64,000 bases of DNA from contig JAZLFR010000031.1 in NCBI GenBank assembly GCA_045615885.1, positions 22,064-86,063 on the forward strand, given 5' to 3'. A program made the position numbers and the translations under genes. Each line of letters begins with the position of its first letter. The stretch's first letter is position 1. The notes beneath the pieces are model-generated. The model saw only the letters and a program-made list of their open reading frames with translations, did not search any database and was not told the origin of the DNA. Shown here piece by piece: positions 53,009 through 61,522 of the stretch. The DNA comes from UBA1765 sp045615885. Its GTDB lineage: Bacteria > Fibrobacterota > Fibrobacteria > Fibrobacterales > Fibrobacteraceae.

Positions 53009-54481
53009 ATGAAGATTTCTCACTTGCTCGGCGCATGCGCCGCCATTTTTGCAACCAATGTTTTTGCAGTCAACTTGCCAGTTCACAAGGAAGTCCTTGA
53101 CAACGGCTTGACAGTCCTTTTGCACCCGAATGCACAGGCTCCTACGGTGAGCTGCCGCCTATTCTATGTAACAGGCTCCGTGCACGAAGTTCCGGGCGGT
53201 TCAGGGCTTGCCCACTTGCTTGAACATGAACTATTCAAGGGCACAAAGAAGGTCGGCGTTACAGACAGCATTGCAGACGCCAAATTCATGGCAAAGGAAG
53301 ACTCTCTGCAAGCATTGATTCGCGATGCAAAATTTGCTGGCGATACAAGCACCGTTGCAAAGCTCGGCAAGGAATTTGACGAGACTATGGAAGAACACCG
53401 CAAGATTCTTGTAAAGGAAGAACTCTGGGGAGCTTACCAGGCTGCAGGTGGCACCGGTCTCAACGCGTTTACAACGGACTTGATGACAGCCTACATCGTC
53501 ACACTCCCGAAAGACAAGATTGAACTTTTCATGTGGCTTGAATCGGACCGCATGCAAAACGCAATCCTTAGAGAATTCTACTCCGAACGTGACGTTGTTC
53601 GCGAAGAACGCCGCATGCGCTATGACGACCGCCCAACGGGTCGTTTTTACGAGACCATGAATTCCATGATCTACGAAGCATTCCCGTATCGAGTTCCAAC
53701 AATCGGCTGGCCTTCTGACATTGAAAACTTGACTCGTGAACAGGCCGAAGAACATTACCGCAAGTATTACAAGCCGCGCAACGCAATTCTTGTACTCGCA
53801 GGCGATATTGATACAACGGCAACAATGGAATTGATTCACAAATACTTCGACGCAATCCCTGCTGGCGAAAAGTTCCCGACGCTCACGATTCGCGACCCCG
53901 AACAGGCTGGAGAAAAGCGCCTTGTTGTACGCAGGAAGGACGCCCCGAACTTGTTTACCGTTGTATTCAAGACTCCAGAAGTTGGCGACCCTGAAATCTA
54001 CGCACTCGACATTGCCGAAGGTGTTTTGAACGGCAAGGCAGGCAGGCTCTACAAGCGACTTGTAGAAACAGAAAAACTCGCAGTGAGCGCAAAGGCAAGC
54101 AACAGCCCGAACAAGTACGTTTCTGAATTCAGCGTTACCGTTCAGATGCGTCCGGACGCTGACCCAGAAAAGGTGGAAAAGATTGTTTGGGAAGAACTTG
54201 AAAAATTGAAGAACGAAACCGTGAGTGCACGTGATTTTCAAAAGGTAAAGAATGTGGCCTATGCGGGTACAGTCCGCGCACTCCGTGACATGGAAAATGT
54301 TGCAACAATGCTTGCCTGGTACGAAATGTATGGCGACTACAAAATCTTCTTGAACTGGGCAGACAAACTCGACGAAGTTTCTGCAGAACAGGTTCAGGCA
54401 GTTGCAAAGAAAACATTCGTAAAGAAAAAATCCACTACGGGCATTTTGCTGAAAGATGAAAACGCGGAGGAGGGCAAGTAA
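53009..54481 (+). CDS. M16-family zinc metallopeptidase (active subunit)
   Basis: A 490-residue exported protease of the pitrilysin/processing-peptidase family. Signal peptide to about Ala20. The inverted zinc motif HLLEH spans residues 69-73 (GSGLAHLLEHELFKGT), and the downstream acidic ligand lies in SERDVVREERRMRYDDRPTG. The GTGLNAFTTDLMTAY and FPYRVPTIGWPSDIENLT blocks are standard. It is coupled to the next gene, an M16 protein without the zinc motif, by a TAATG overlap. This is the typical active/inactive pair forming a two-subunit enzyme. Substrates unknown. Confidence 0.94.
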   Translation: MKISHLLGACAAIFATNVFAVNLPVHKEVLDNGLTVLLHPNAQAPTVSCRLFYVTGSVHEVPGGSGLAHLLEHELFKGTKKVGVTDSIADAKFMAKEDSLQALIRDAKFAGDTSTVAKLGKEFDETMEEHRKILVKEELWGAYQAAGGTGLNAFTTDLMTAYIVTLPKDKIELFMWLESDRMQNAILREFYSERDVVREERRMRYDDRPTGRFYETMNSMIYEAFPYRVPTIGWPSDIENLTREQAEEHYRKYYKPRNAILVLAGDIDTTATMELIHKYFDAIPAGEKFPTLTIRDPEQAGEKRLVVRRKDAPNLFTVVFKTPEVGDPEIYALDIAEGVLNGKAGRLYKRLVETEKLAVSAKASNSPNKYVSEFSVTVQMRPDADPEKVEKIVWEELEKLKNETVSARDFQKVKNVAYAGTVRALRDMENVATMLAWYEMYGDYKIFLNWADKLDEVSAEQVQAVAKKTFVKKKSTTGILLKDENAEEGK

Positions 54482-56043
54482 TGAGAGACGAGAGACGAAA
54501 GATGAAAGACGAAAGACGAGAGACGAGAGACGAGAGAATTATTGCCGCCCTATTTTCCATTTTCTTAATTTCACAACTTGTAGCATGTGCAGGCACGACT
54601 CCGACAACGGAAGCCACAAAGCAGGCTCCAGAAATTAGCGTTGCAAAAGATAGCGTAGTACTAAACAATGCAAGCGAGCCGCAGAACCCAGCAAAGTACC
54701 AGGACATTCAATACCCAGAATTCAAGTACGTTGTACCGCGCCCAGAAACTTACCGCGTCGTAATTTCAGATAGCATCACCGGCTACATCGTAGAAGACAA
54801 GTCCTTGCCACTTGCAAGCCTTAGCGTAATGTTCCGTGAATACACGGTTCCAAAATCTGCCGAAGAAATTGCCGCCAAGGAAATTCTTTCGGGAATGTTC
54901 AAGAACGGTGGCTCCAAAGTCATGAGCGCACAGGCAATCGACGACTCGCTGGAATTCATCAGTGCAGGCATTGGCGGTGGCGTAGGCACACGCTCCAGCC
55001 ACTTCAGCGTGAACAGTCTTTCTAGGGACTTCTACAGCACGGCGAACATGGCCCGCGACATTTTCACAAAGCCCGCTTTTGACAGCGCAAGGCTCGAAAT
55101 CCAGAAGGCAAACTTTGTAACTGCATACGAGCGCCGCTTTGACACTCCGGCCGCAGTTCTCGGCGCATTAAAAGCAAAGGTTAATTACCAGAGTTCCCCG
55201 CGTCTCTGGGACGCAAACGCAGATGAATACAAGAAGGTTTCTGTAGCCGACTTGCAAAAGTTCGCACCGGGAAAATTCACACCGAACAGAATCGTATTCT
55301 CGTTCGCAGGCGACTTGCCGCGAGACAGCGTAATTGCATTCCTCACAGACTATTTCAAGAACTGGAATGTTGAACCTGCAAAAACTTTAGACACGGCTGA
55401 AACAACAATTCTTTTGAACAAGCCTGGAATCTACGGCGTGGACCGCGAAGTAACGCAGGCGAACATAGCCCTAAACCAGCCATTCATCAAGCGCCCACAC
55501 CCGGACTATTACAAGGCTGTTGTCGCAAGCTTCATTCTTGGCGGAGGCAGTTTCTCTTCACGACTCATGGAACAGGTGCGTTCCAACAACGGCCTTGCCT
55601 ACAGCATCTATAGCACAGTCGGCAACAGCTACAACGACACTGCACTCACGACTATCGCCTTGCAAACAAAAATTGAAAGTGCCAAACAGGCCCTTGACTT
55701 GATTAAGCAGGAAATAGAAAAACTCGCCGCAGAAGGTCCGACAGCAACGGAACTTGAACTAGCCAAAAAGACACTCATCGAAAGCCTGCCAAGCATGTTC
55801 TCTACGGCAGAAGAAACTGCCGGCACTTTTGCAGACAATGAATTTGTAGGCAAAAAGATGGACCACTTCGATGAATACGTTCGCGAAATCAATGCAGTCA
55901 CGGCAGAAGACGTGAAGGCAATGACCGCCAAGTACTTTGACTACGGTAAGATGACCATTTCCGTCGTCGCTCCAAAGGCAGTTCTTGAAAGTCTCGGCAA
56001 CGTTACCATCATTCCGCTGGATTCCCTTGAAATGAGGCCATAG
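54481..56043 (+). CDS. M16-family protein lacking the zinc site; lipoprotein with repeat-encoded N-terminus
   Basis: A 520-residue partner of the preceding M16 peptidase. It has the fold (SFAGDLPRDSVIAFLTDYFK, ILGGGSFSSRLMEQVRSNNG with LAYSIYS) but no HxxEH, so it is probably the substrate-binding subunit. The start ATG overlaps the previous stop (TAATG) and has GGAGGAGGG upstream, so it is well supported. Residues 2-19 (RDERRKMKDERRETRDER) come entirely from heptanucleotide repeats (54484-54539). They give a very long, charged n-region before the hydrophobic core and lipobox LVAC (Cys36). An ATG at codon 8 lies within the repeat and is a weaker alternative start. Confidence 0.92.
   Translation: MRDERRKMKDERRETRDERIIAALFSIFLISQLVACAGTTPTTEATKQAPEISVAKDSVVLNNASEPQNPAKYQDIQYPEFKYVVPRPETYRVVISDSITGYIVEDKSLPLASLSVMFREYTVPKSAEEIAAKEILSGMFKNGGSKVMSAQAIDDSLEFISAGIGGGVGTRSSHFSVNSLSRDFYSTANMARDIFTKPAFDSARLEIQKANFVTAYERRFDTPAAVLGALKAKVNYQSSPRLWDANADEYKKVSVADLQKFAPGKFTPNRIVFSFAGDLPRDSVIAFLTDYFKNWNVEPAKTLDTAETTILLNKPGIYGVDREVTQANIALNQPFIKRPHPDYYKAVVASFILGGGSFSSRLMEQVRSNNGLAYSIYSTVGNSYNDTALTTIALQTKIESAKQALDLIKQEIEKLAAEGPTATELELAKKTLIESLPSMFSTAEETAGTFADNEFVGKKMDHFDEYVREINAVTAEDVKAMTAKYFDYGKMTISVVAPKAVLESLGNVTIIPLDSLEMRP
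54484..54539. repeat. Heptanucleotide repeats inside coding sequence
   Basis: Eight consecutive 7-mers: AGAGACG, AGAGACG, AAAGATG, AAAGACG, AAAGACG, AGAGACG, AGAGACG, AGAGAAT. They directly follow the ATG of the second M16 gene and are translated. Three units make 21 bases, so the peptide repeats every 7 residues. Confidence 0.95.
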
Positions 56044-56578
56044 AAGAATAGGATCTAGGATTTAGGGTATAGAATAGACGAGAGAACGGCACTGCGTGCC
56101 TACAGACGAGATGTGTGCAAACGAGTGTCGCGACCAAGCTTGCTTGGGGATGACCGAGTGCAGCCACATCCTATGGCAAAGCCATGAAAGACGAGAGGGG
56201 TTATTAGGATCTAGGATTTAGGGGCTAGGGGTTAGTGGAATGTTGATTTCCAATGCGTCGGCTGTAGGCTGACGTCTGTTGTCTGATTGTTTAATTAATA
56301 AATAATGAATAATGGAATGTCATTGCGAAATCCATAGGATTGAAGCCATCCAGAACATTGCCCTGGATGGCCGCGCTTTGCTCGCCATGACACGGTAAGT
56401 TACAGTTCCTGACTCCTGTTACTGACTCCTGTTACTGATTCCTGTATTCTGTCTTGCATCTTAATTACCTCAAAGTGAGCGCAGCGAACGACCTCACACC
56501 TCAAAGCACCGAAGGTGCGACCTGATTCCTGTCTTCCGTCTTCCGTTATCCAATCTATTTACTATTTTTGTGGAACCT
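56044..56578. repeat. Heptanucleotide mosaic element 3 (forward)
   Basis: Begins at the stop codon of the second M16 gene: TAGGATY heptads, GACGAGA units around hairpin GGCAC-TGC-GTGCC (56088-56100), further hairpins CCAAG-CTTG-CTTGG (56134-56147) and ATGGC-AAA-GCCAT (56173-56185). Then a second TAGGATY block, GAATGTTGATTTCCAATG, CGGCTGTAGGCTGACGTCTG, the REP-like palindrome (56319-56391), CTGACTCCTGTTA units, the 61-bp stretch shared with element 1 (56463-56523, with hairpin GCACC-GAA-GGTGC at 56506-56518), and CTTCCGT heptads. Confidence 0.85.
56319..56391. repeat. REP-like palindrome, fullest copy
   Basis: Outer arms GTCATTGCGA (56319-56328) and CGCCATGAC (56383-56391) pair with one mismatch. 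Inner arms GCCATCCAG (56345-56353) and CTGGATGGC (56363-56371) pair perfectly around a 9-nt loop. It could fold into a cruciform or a long RNA hairpin. Confidence 0.75.
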
Positions 56579-57478
56579 ATGCGTAACTCGATTTTATTTC
56601 TTTGCATTTTTGCAGTATTCTCTATGGCAGCTGACAAGGCTCAGCTCTGCCCCGCCGTTCAAAAATGCTTGGGAATCACGCTCGAGCAGTGCAGCCAGGA
56701 AGATTTGAAACCGCTTGGCAAAGTCAAATACGACGAAGAATTCTGCAAGCCGTTCAAGGAAATTTCAAAACGCGGGCTTGACCCGAAATCCAAAGTCGGC
56801 GAAGAACTCTACGGCAAGCTTGGCAGCGAATACCGCGTAATCTACGAATACAAAGGTTCCCTCCCGGCAACGCCGAGCATGATGGCCTTCCTTTTTGACT
56901 ACATGCCATTTACCGCCAAGCTTGTGAACGCCTATCAAGATGAAAATTACGAATTGCACTACACCTCCAAGGACCATCGCAAATTCTCCGGTTCCAACGG
57001 CAGAAGCCTTTCTGGCGACTTTATCTGGGCTCTCCAGGACAGTGCGGGCACAAAGAAACTCATGCGAAACGTGTTCCTTGGCTACGGCCGAGCAAAGGTC
57101 TTGAAATGGAGTTTGCAGGGCATTGCAGTCGCCTACCTAGACATGGAGCAAAACACCAAGGGTGAAATGAACTACAAGCTCACGGCAATCGTGTTCCCGG
57201 CCAACCCGATTTTAAATTCCATTATGCAAATGGACGTGTTCCGCAAGGTAGTCAACATGAAACTTGACCGAATTGTGAAAGATGTTGTAGGATCGGCAAA
57301 AACTTATGCAAAAGGCAACAAGAAGCCTATCGCAAAAAGCAAACTCTTTACTTCTCAAGAAGACCAGGAACTATTGAAAGCATTTGAAGAAGTTGTTGGT
57401 GGTCGCAAGTGGGAACTCGGCGACGCCATGAAGATTGCAGAACAAAAAAAGCAGGAAGGTACGCAAAATGGAAAATAG
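56579..57478 (+). CDS. Exported hypothetical protein
   Basis: The start is taken as ATG 56579 (GGAA just upstream) rather than the GTG three codons earlier. Signal peptide MRNSILFLCIFAVFSMA, then a Cys-rich N-terminal part (LCPAVQKCLG, LEQCSQED, EFCKPF; four cysteines likely in disulfides). A globular region of about 200 residues follows (YRVIYEYKGSLPATPSMMAF ... FPANPILNSIMQMDVFRKVV) that looks like a lipid- or steroid-binding-type beta-grip, but I cannot assign it. About 299 residues. trmH starts inside its last 11 bp. Function unknown. Confidence 0.8.
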   Translation: MRNSILFLCIFAVFSMAADKAQLCPAVQKCLGITLEQCSQEDLKPLGKVKYDEEFCKPFKEISKRGLDPKSKVGEELYGKLGSEYRVIYEYKGSLPATPSMMAFLFDYMPFTAKLVNAYQDENYELHYTSKDHRKFSGSNGRSLSGDFIWALQDSAGTKKLMRNVFLGYGRAKVLKWSLQGIAVAYLDMEQNTKGEMNYKLTAIVFPANPILNSIMQMDVFRKVVNMKLDRIVKDVVGSAKTYAKGNKKPIAKSKLFTSQEDQELLKAFEEVVGGRKWELGDAMKIAEQKKQEGTQNGK

Positions 57479-58124
57479 AAAGAGCCTCGAAGAACTTTTG
57501 GCACAAGTCACTGACCGTCGCAAGGAACTTTTGACAGAAGTAGCTTCCAAGCGTACCAGACACTTTTGCATGGTGCTCGAAGACTTGTTCGACCCGCACA
57601 ACATTTCTGCAGTAATCCGCACCGCCGAAGTTTTCGGTTTGCAAGATGTCCATGTCATTGAAGAAATGAACCCGTACAAGATCAACAAGTCCATTTTGAA
57701 GGGTTCCTTTAAATGGATGAACATCTACCTGTACAAGCAGCGCATGAAGTGCATGGAAACCTTGCGTGCAAAGGGCTACAAAATTGCAGTCGCAAGCACC
57801 AACACAACAAACTCCGTGCTCGACCTCGACCTTAGCCAGCCAATGGCATTCTACCTCGGCAGCGAATTCCACGGCAACCACCCAGACACCCTTGCTGCCG
57901 CCGACTACGAATTCAAGCTACCGCAATACGGCATCACGGAATCCATGAACGTGTCCGTCGCCGGCGGCGTGCTCATGACCTACCTCGACGTATATATGCA
58001 GCAGCATGGTGGCCGTGAAAAATTTGCACTCCAGCAGGCTGAACGCGAAGAGCTCCTCCGCACCTTCCTCGAACGCCACGTTGACGGCATGGAAGAAAAC
58101 AGCCCAGTCGTAAGAGTGGACTAG
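57468..58124 (+). CDS. trmH: TrmH-family tRNA/rRNA 2'-O-methyltransferase
   Basis: The start is the ATG at 57468, overlapping the preceding gene by 11 bp, with AGGAAGG about 8 nt upstream. 218 residues. SPOUT motifs are all visible: LEDLFDPHNISAVIRTAEVF (motif 1), FYLGSEFHGN (motif 2) and QYGITESMNVSVAGGVLMTY (motif 3). The overall length and N-terminus match TrmH, which makes Gm18 in tRNA, better than the longer RlmB. A strong terminator follows. Confidence 0.92.
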   Translation: MENRKSLEELLAQVTDRRKELLTEVASKRTRHFCMVLEDLFDPHNISAVIRTAEVFGLQDVHVIEEMNPYKINKSILKGSFKWMNIYLYKQRMKCMETLRAKGYKIAVASTNTTNSVLDLDLSQPMAFYLGSEFHGNHPDTLAAADYEFKLPQYGITESMNVSVAGGVLMTYLDVYMQQHGGREKFALQQAEREELLRTFLERHVDGMEENSPVVRVD

Positions 58125-58153
58125 CAACAAAGACTCGGCAAATCCATTTTTGC

Positions 58154-58175
58154 AAGCCCCCTTAACTGGGGGCTT
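58154..58175 (+). terminator. Rho-independent terminator after trmH
   Basis: 8-bp stem AAGCCCCC / GGGGGCTT with a 6-nt loop, then a run of eight or more T. Confidence 0.92.
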
Positions 58176-58285
58176 TTTTTTACCACAAATTTGTACATAA
58201 ATATTTACATACGTTTGATAATCGCCATACAATCCAGAACAAATCTCTCATGATATAAAGAGATTTATCTACATTAAGTTCCATA

Positions 58286-59194
58286 ATGAAAAAGAATTCT
58301 TCTCTATATCTCGTAGTCGGCCTGGTTGTACTTTTGGCTGTTGTCATTCTTGTATTCGGAATATTCTTTTTGAACGACAAGGATCCCCGTGAAAAATTCA
58401 ACACATTCTACTTGCGATTTACGCAGGTAAGCACGCTCCAGCTTGACGACCCCGTGAAAGTCAACGGCGTGAAGCTCGGCAAGGTCGAAACGATCGAGCT
58501 TTCCGGCCACCGCGTAACCGTGAAGATCCGCCTGCGCGACGACGTGAGGATTCCAAAGAATTCCGAGATCCGCGTACAGAACATCGGCATCATGGGCGAA
58601 CGACAGATCGGCATGATTCTTGGCGACGCCAAGGAATACTTCGCTCCGAACGATACGGTTGACGGCCAGTTCGATGCAGGTATCGCAGAAGCGATCGGCC
58701 TTGCCGGCGAAGTTTGCGACAGCACGATGGTTCTTATCAAGTCCGTGAAGAAGGTGCTCGACAGCACGATCGCGAACCCGGAATTCCAGAACCGCTTCCA
58801 GAAGATTCTTGGCAAGGCAGAAAACCTTGAAGACCGCCTGATTGCCGTTGTCAAGGAAACAGACCCGCAACTCAAAAAGAGCCTTGCAAGCCTGAACGAC
58901 GCAACCGTCAAGGTCAACACCCTGCTTGACAATGTGCAGCAGCCGATCGACCACCTGTTCGCCGGCACGGACGACCTTATGAAGAATGCAAACGGCTTGA
59001 TAGACGACCTCGACGGTGTAACCAAGCGCCTTGCATCCATTACCCAGAAGCTTGAAAAAACAGACAATACCGCGGGCATTCTGCTCAACGACCGCACTTT
59101 GCACGACGAACTCGTAAAGACCCTGAATTCGGCTGACAGCCTGTTCCGAATCATTTTGCAAGATGGTCTTGACATTAACGTGGATATTTTCTGA
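58286..59194 (+). CDS. MCE/MlaD-family protein
   Basis: A 302-residue inner-membrane-anchored periplasmic protein: TM helix at about residues 8-30, one MCE domain at about 38-115 (FTQVSTLQLDDPVKVNGVKL, VRIPKNSEIRVQNIGIMGER), then a long helical tail (about 125-290). MCE proteins form hexameric rings that carry lipids between membranes. The partner permease and ATPase (MlaE, MlaF) are not next to it in this window. ptsH follows after 7 bp. Confidence 0.9.
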   Translation: MKKNSSLYLVVGLVVLLAVVILVFGIFFLNDKDPREKFNTFYLRFTQVSTLQLDDPVKVNGVKLGKVETIELSGHRVTVKIRLRDDVRIPKNSEIRVQNIGIMGERQIGMILGDAKEYFAPNDTVDGQFDAGIAEAIGLAGEVCDSTMVLIKSVKKVLDSTIANPEFQNRFQKILGKAENLEDRLIAVVKETDPQLKKSLASLNDATVKVNTLLDNVQQPIDHLFAGTDDLMKNANGLIDDLDGVTKRLASITQKLEKTDNTAGILLNDRTLHDELVKTLNSADSLFRIILQDGLDINVDIF

Positions 59195-59201
59195 GGACTT
59201 T

Positions 59202-59474
59202 ATGATTAACAAAACTTTGACGGTAACGAATAAACTTGGAATACATGCCAGACCTGCAGGCATGATTGTCGATTTGACATGCCAAATGCAAAGCGACATT
59301 ACCTTTATATTCGAAGGCACGCGCGCAAACGCCAAAAGCATTCTGAATGTGATGATGCTCGCCGTTCCTCCTGGATCTGAAATCGAAGTGGAAATTGACG
59401 GCGACGACGAAGAAGAATCCTTCAAGAAGTTAGAGCAGCTGTTCCATGACAATTTCAACGAAGAACCAGCCTAA
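59202..59474 (+). CDS. ptsH: Phosphocarrier protein HPr
   Basis: 90 residues from ATG 59202 (GAGG 5 nt upstream). His15 lies in LGIHARPAG, the site phosphorylated by enzyme I. Ser46 in NAKSILNVMML occupies the regulatory site used by HPr kinase/phosphorylase. No PTS sugar permease gene is nearby, so the HPr/EI pair may serve regulation as much as transport (inference). ptsI begins 29 bp before its end. Confidence 0.95.
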   Translation: MINKTLTVTNKLGIHARPAGMIVDLTCQMQSDITFIFEGTRANAKSILNVMMLAVPPGSEIEVEIDGDDEEESFKKLEQLFHDNFNEEPA

Positions 59475-61245
59475 ACTGCCACGCTATGTTTTGAACGGGC
59501 TAGCCACGTCCCCTGGCTATGCCATGGGTCGCGTACACAAAATTGCGGCCCGCGAAGTGACTATTGAAGAAGAGGACATTCCGGAATCCAGAGTCGGTGC
59601 CGAAGTCCAGCTTTTTCAATCGACAATCGCAAAGACCCTCAAGGAAATCACAAAGATCAAGGAATCTACGCTTGAACGCGTAGGCGCAAACGAAGCGCGC
59701 ATTTTCGATTCCCACTTGATGATCTTGAAAGACCCGACACTCACGGGTTCTGTGCTCAGCAAAATCAAGAAGCAGCACAAGTCCCTCCGTTGGGCATTCC
59801 ACTCTGTAATTACAGACTTGATCCAGCAGTTCGAGAAGATCCAGTCCGACATGATGCGGGAACGCGCTCAAGACATGCGCGACCTTTACAACCGCATTTT
59901 CTCCATTCTCGACGATTCCGCTCCGGTGGCTACGGCCCACGAATTCAGCGAACCGGTAATCTACGTTGGCCACGAACTTACCCCGAGTATTCTGATGGGC
60001 ATTCAGCCGGGCGAAGTGCTTGCTTTTGCAACGGACTCCGGTGGCCGCACGAGCCATACTTCCATTCTCGCCCGCGCCATGCAGGTGCCGTCAGTTTCTG
60101 GTCTTAGAAACATTTCTGCGCTAGCACAGGAAGGCGCCCTTTTAATCGTTGACGGTTCGCTCGGCCTCGTCATTGTAAACCCGACCGAAAACGACATCAA
60201 GGAATTCCAGGGCAAGCAAGATGTTTACCTGCAGCAGCAGCGTGAACTTTTCACGATGCGCCAGCTGGAACCGATGACGCGCGACGGCAAGTTCATTACC
60301 TTGCACGCAAACATCGAACTTCCGATCGAAGCCGACAAGGTGCAGGACTTTGGTGCAACAGGCATTGGCCTTTACCGTTCTGAATTTTTGTTCTTTGGCC
60401 ACTCGCTCCCGAGCTTGCCGGAGCAGCGCGAAGCCTACAAGCACATTCTCGACGAACTGGCCCCATGCCCGGTAACTATCCGAACCTTGGATGCCGGTGG
60501 CGACAAGCTCGTTTCTGAAATTTCTGCACTCAACGAATCCAACCCATTCATGGGCTGGCGCTCCATTCGCGTGTGCCTTGACCGCGTTGACATTTTCCAT
60601 GAACAGCTGAAGGCCTTGCTCACAGCAAACGAACAGGGCAACCTGCGCATTCTGTTGCCGATGATTTCTGGCCTGCATGAACTGCGCAAGGCAAAAGCAC
60701 ACATCAAGGCTTGCCAGCAGGAACTGGAAGAACAGGGCTACAAGCTGCCGCATGTTGAGGTGGGCATCATGATCGAAGTGCCCGCCGCAGTGATGCAGGT
60801 GGAGCAGCTCGCCAAGGAAGCAGACTTCTTTAGCATCGGTACAAACGACCTTATCCAGTTTACACTCGCCGTTGACCGTACAAACGAAATGATAGCCGAT
60901 ATGTTCGAACCGCACCACCCGTCGATTTTGAACATGATCTACATGACCGTTGTAGCAGCCCACAAGGAAGGCATTCCCGTGGCAGTTTGCGGTGAAATGA
61001 GTGCAGACCCGTTCAGCATTCTGCTGTTGATTGGCCTTGGCGTAGATGAACTTTCCATGACTCCCTGGAGCATTATGGAAGCAAAGAAAATCATTCGATC
61101 CATCAACTACGAAGATGTGAACGAAGTTGCTTTGCACACATTGAAGCTCGATGACGCAGCAAGCGTGAACGCCTACCTGCACCAGCGCTATGCGCAAGCT
61201 ATCGCCGACCTTGGAATCACCAGTTACGTGCCAGCCAAGGCATAA
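59446..61245 (+). CDS. ptsI: PTS enzyme I (phosphoenolpyruvate-protein phosphotransferase)
   Basis: 599 residues, autophosphorylates from PEP and passes phosphate to HPr. The active His204 lies in GGRTSHTSILARAM. The PEP-binding half has GIGLYRSEFLFFGHSLPS, TIRTLDAGGDKL, MGWRSIRVCLDR, VEVGIMIEVPAAV, FFSIGTNDLIQFTLAVDR and VCGEMSADP. The ATG at 59446 lies inside ptsH (29-bp overlap), giving translational coupling; its Shine-Dalgarno is weak. The repeat mosaic begins right after its stop. Confidence 0.95.
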   Translation: MTISTKNQPKLPRYVLNGLATSPGYAMGRVHKIAAREVTIEEEDIPESRVGAEVQLFQSTIAKTLKEITKIKESTLERVGANEARIFDSHLMILKDPTLTGSVLSKIKKQHKSLRWAFHSVITDLIQQFEKIQSDMMRERAQDMRDLYNRIFSILDDSAPVATAHEFSEPVIYVGHELTPSILMGIQPGEVLAFATDSGGRTSHTSILARAMQVPSVSGLRNISALAQEGALLIVDGSLGLVIVNPTENDIKEFQGKQDVYLQQQRELFTMRQLEPMTRDGKFITLHANIELPIEADKVQDFGATGIGLYRSEFLFFGHSLPSLPEQREAYKHILDELAPCPVTIRTLDAGGDKLVSEISALNESNPFMGWRSIRVCLDRVDIFHEQLKALLTANEQGNLRILLPMISGLHELRKAKAHIKACQQELEEQGYKLPHVEVGIMIEVPAAVMQVEQLAKEADFFSIGTNDLIQFTLAVDRTNEMIADMFEPHHPSILNMIYMTVVAAHKEGIPVAVCGEMSADPFSILLLIGLGVDELSMTPWSIMEAKKIIRSINYEDVNEVALHTLKLDDAASVNAYLHQRYAQAIADLGITSYVPAKA

Positions 61246-61522
61246 TGGTAGTTAGTAGGAAGACGGAAGTTAAGATGTAAGAAGACAGACGTCAGCCTAC
61301 AGCCGACAATTTAAGATGCAAGAGCCAGATGCAAGATACAAGAAAATTACCCTAATCTCTAGAACCTAATCTCTAACCTCTAAAGCACTGAAAATCAACA
61401 TTCACTAACCCCTATACCCTAGACCCTGAACCCTATACCTTAAGCACTGGAAACTAAAATTCCTTTCGTCTTTCGTCTTTCGTCTTTCGTCTAATCACTA
61501 GTCCCTATATTTGGAGTATTAA
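61246..61522. repeat. Heptanucleotide mosaic element 4 (inverted)
   Basis: Read on the minus strand it follows the same module order as elements 1-3: AAAGACG heptads (four perfect CTTTCGT on plus, 61463-61490), TTTCCAGTG, TATAGGG/TCTAGGG heptads, GTTAGTGAATGTTGATTTTC, TTAGAGATTAGGTTCTAG, TCTTGCATC units, CGGCTGTAGGCTGACGTCTGT (61279-61310), then CTTCCGTCTTCC. It lies between ptsI and slt and fills the whole gap; the slt RBS (GGAG) is at its right end. Confidence 0.85.
61409..61433 (-). other. Canonical G-quadruplex motif
   Basis: Four C3 runs on plus (61409-61412, 61417-61419, 61424-61426, 61431-61433), each separated by exactly 4 nt. The minus strand therefore reads GGG-N4-GGG-N4-GGG-N4-GGG. 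It is part of the heptad array TNTAGGG in element 4. Confidence 0.8.

Noticed and set aside
53231..54241. A 336-codon minus-strand frame opposite the M16 peptidase
   Set aside because: Antisense to a gene with an intact zinc motif; the product is unusually rich in Cys, Phe and His.
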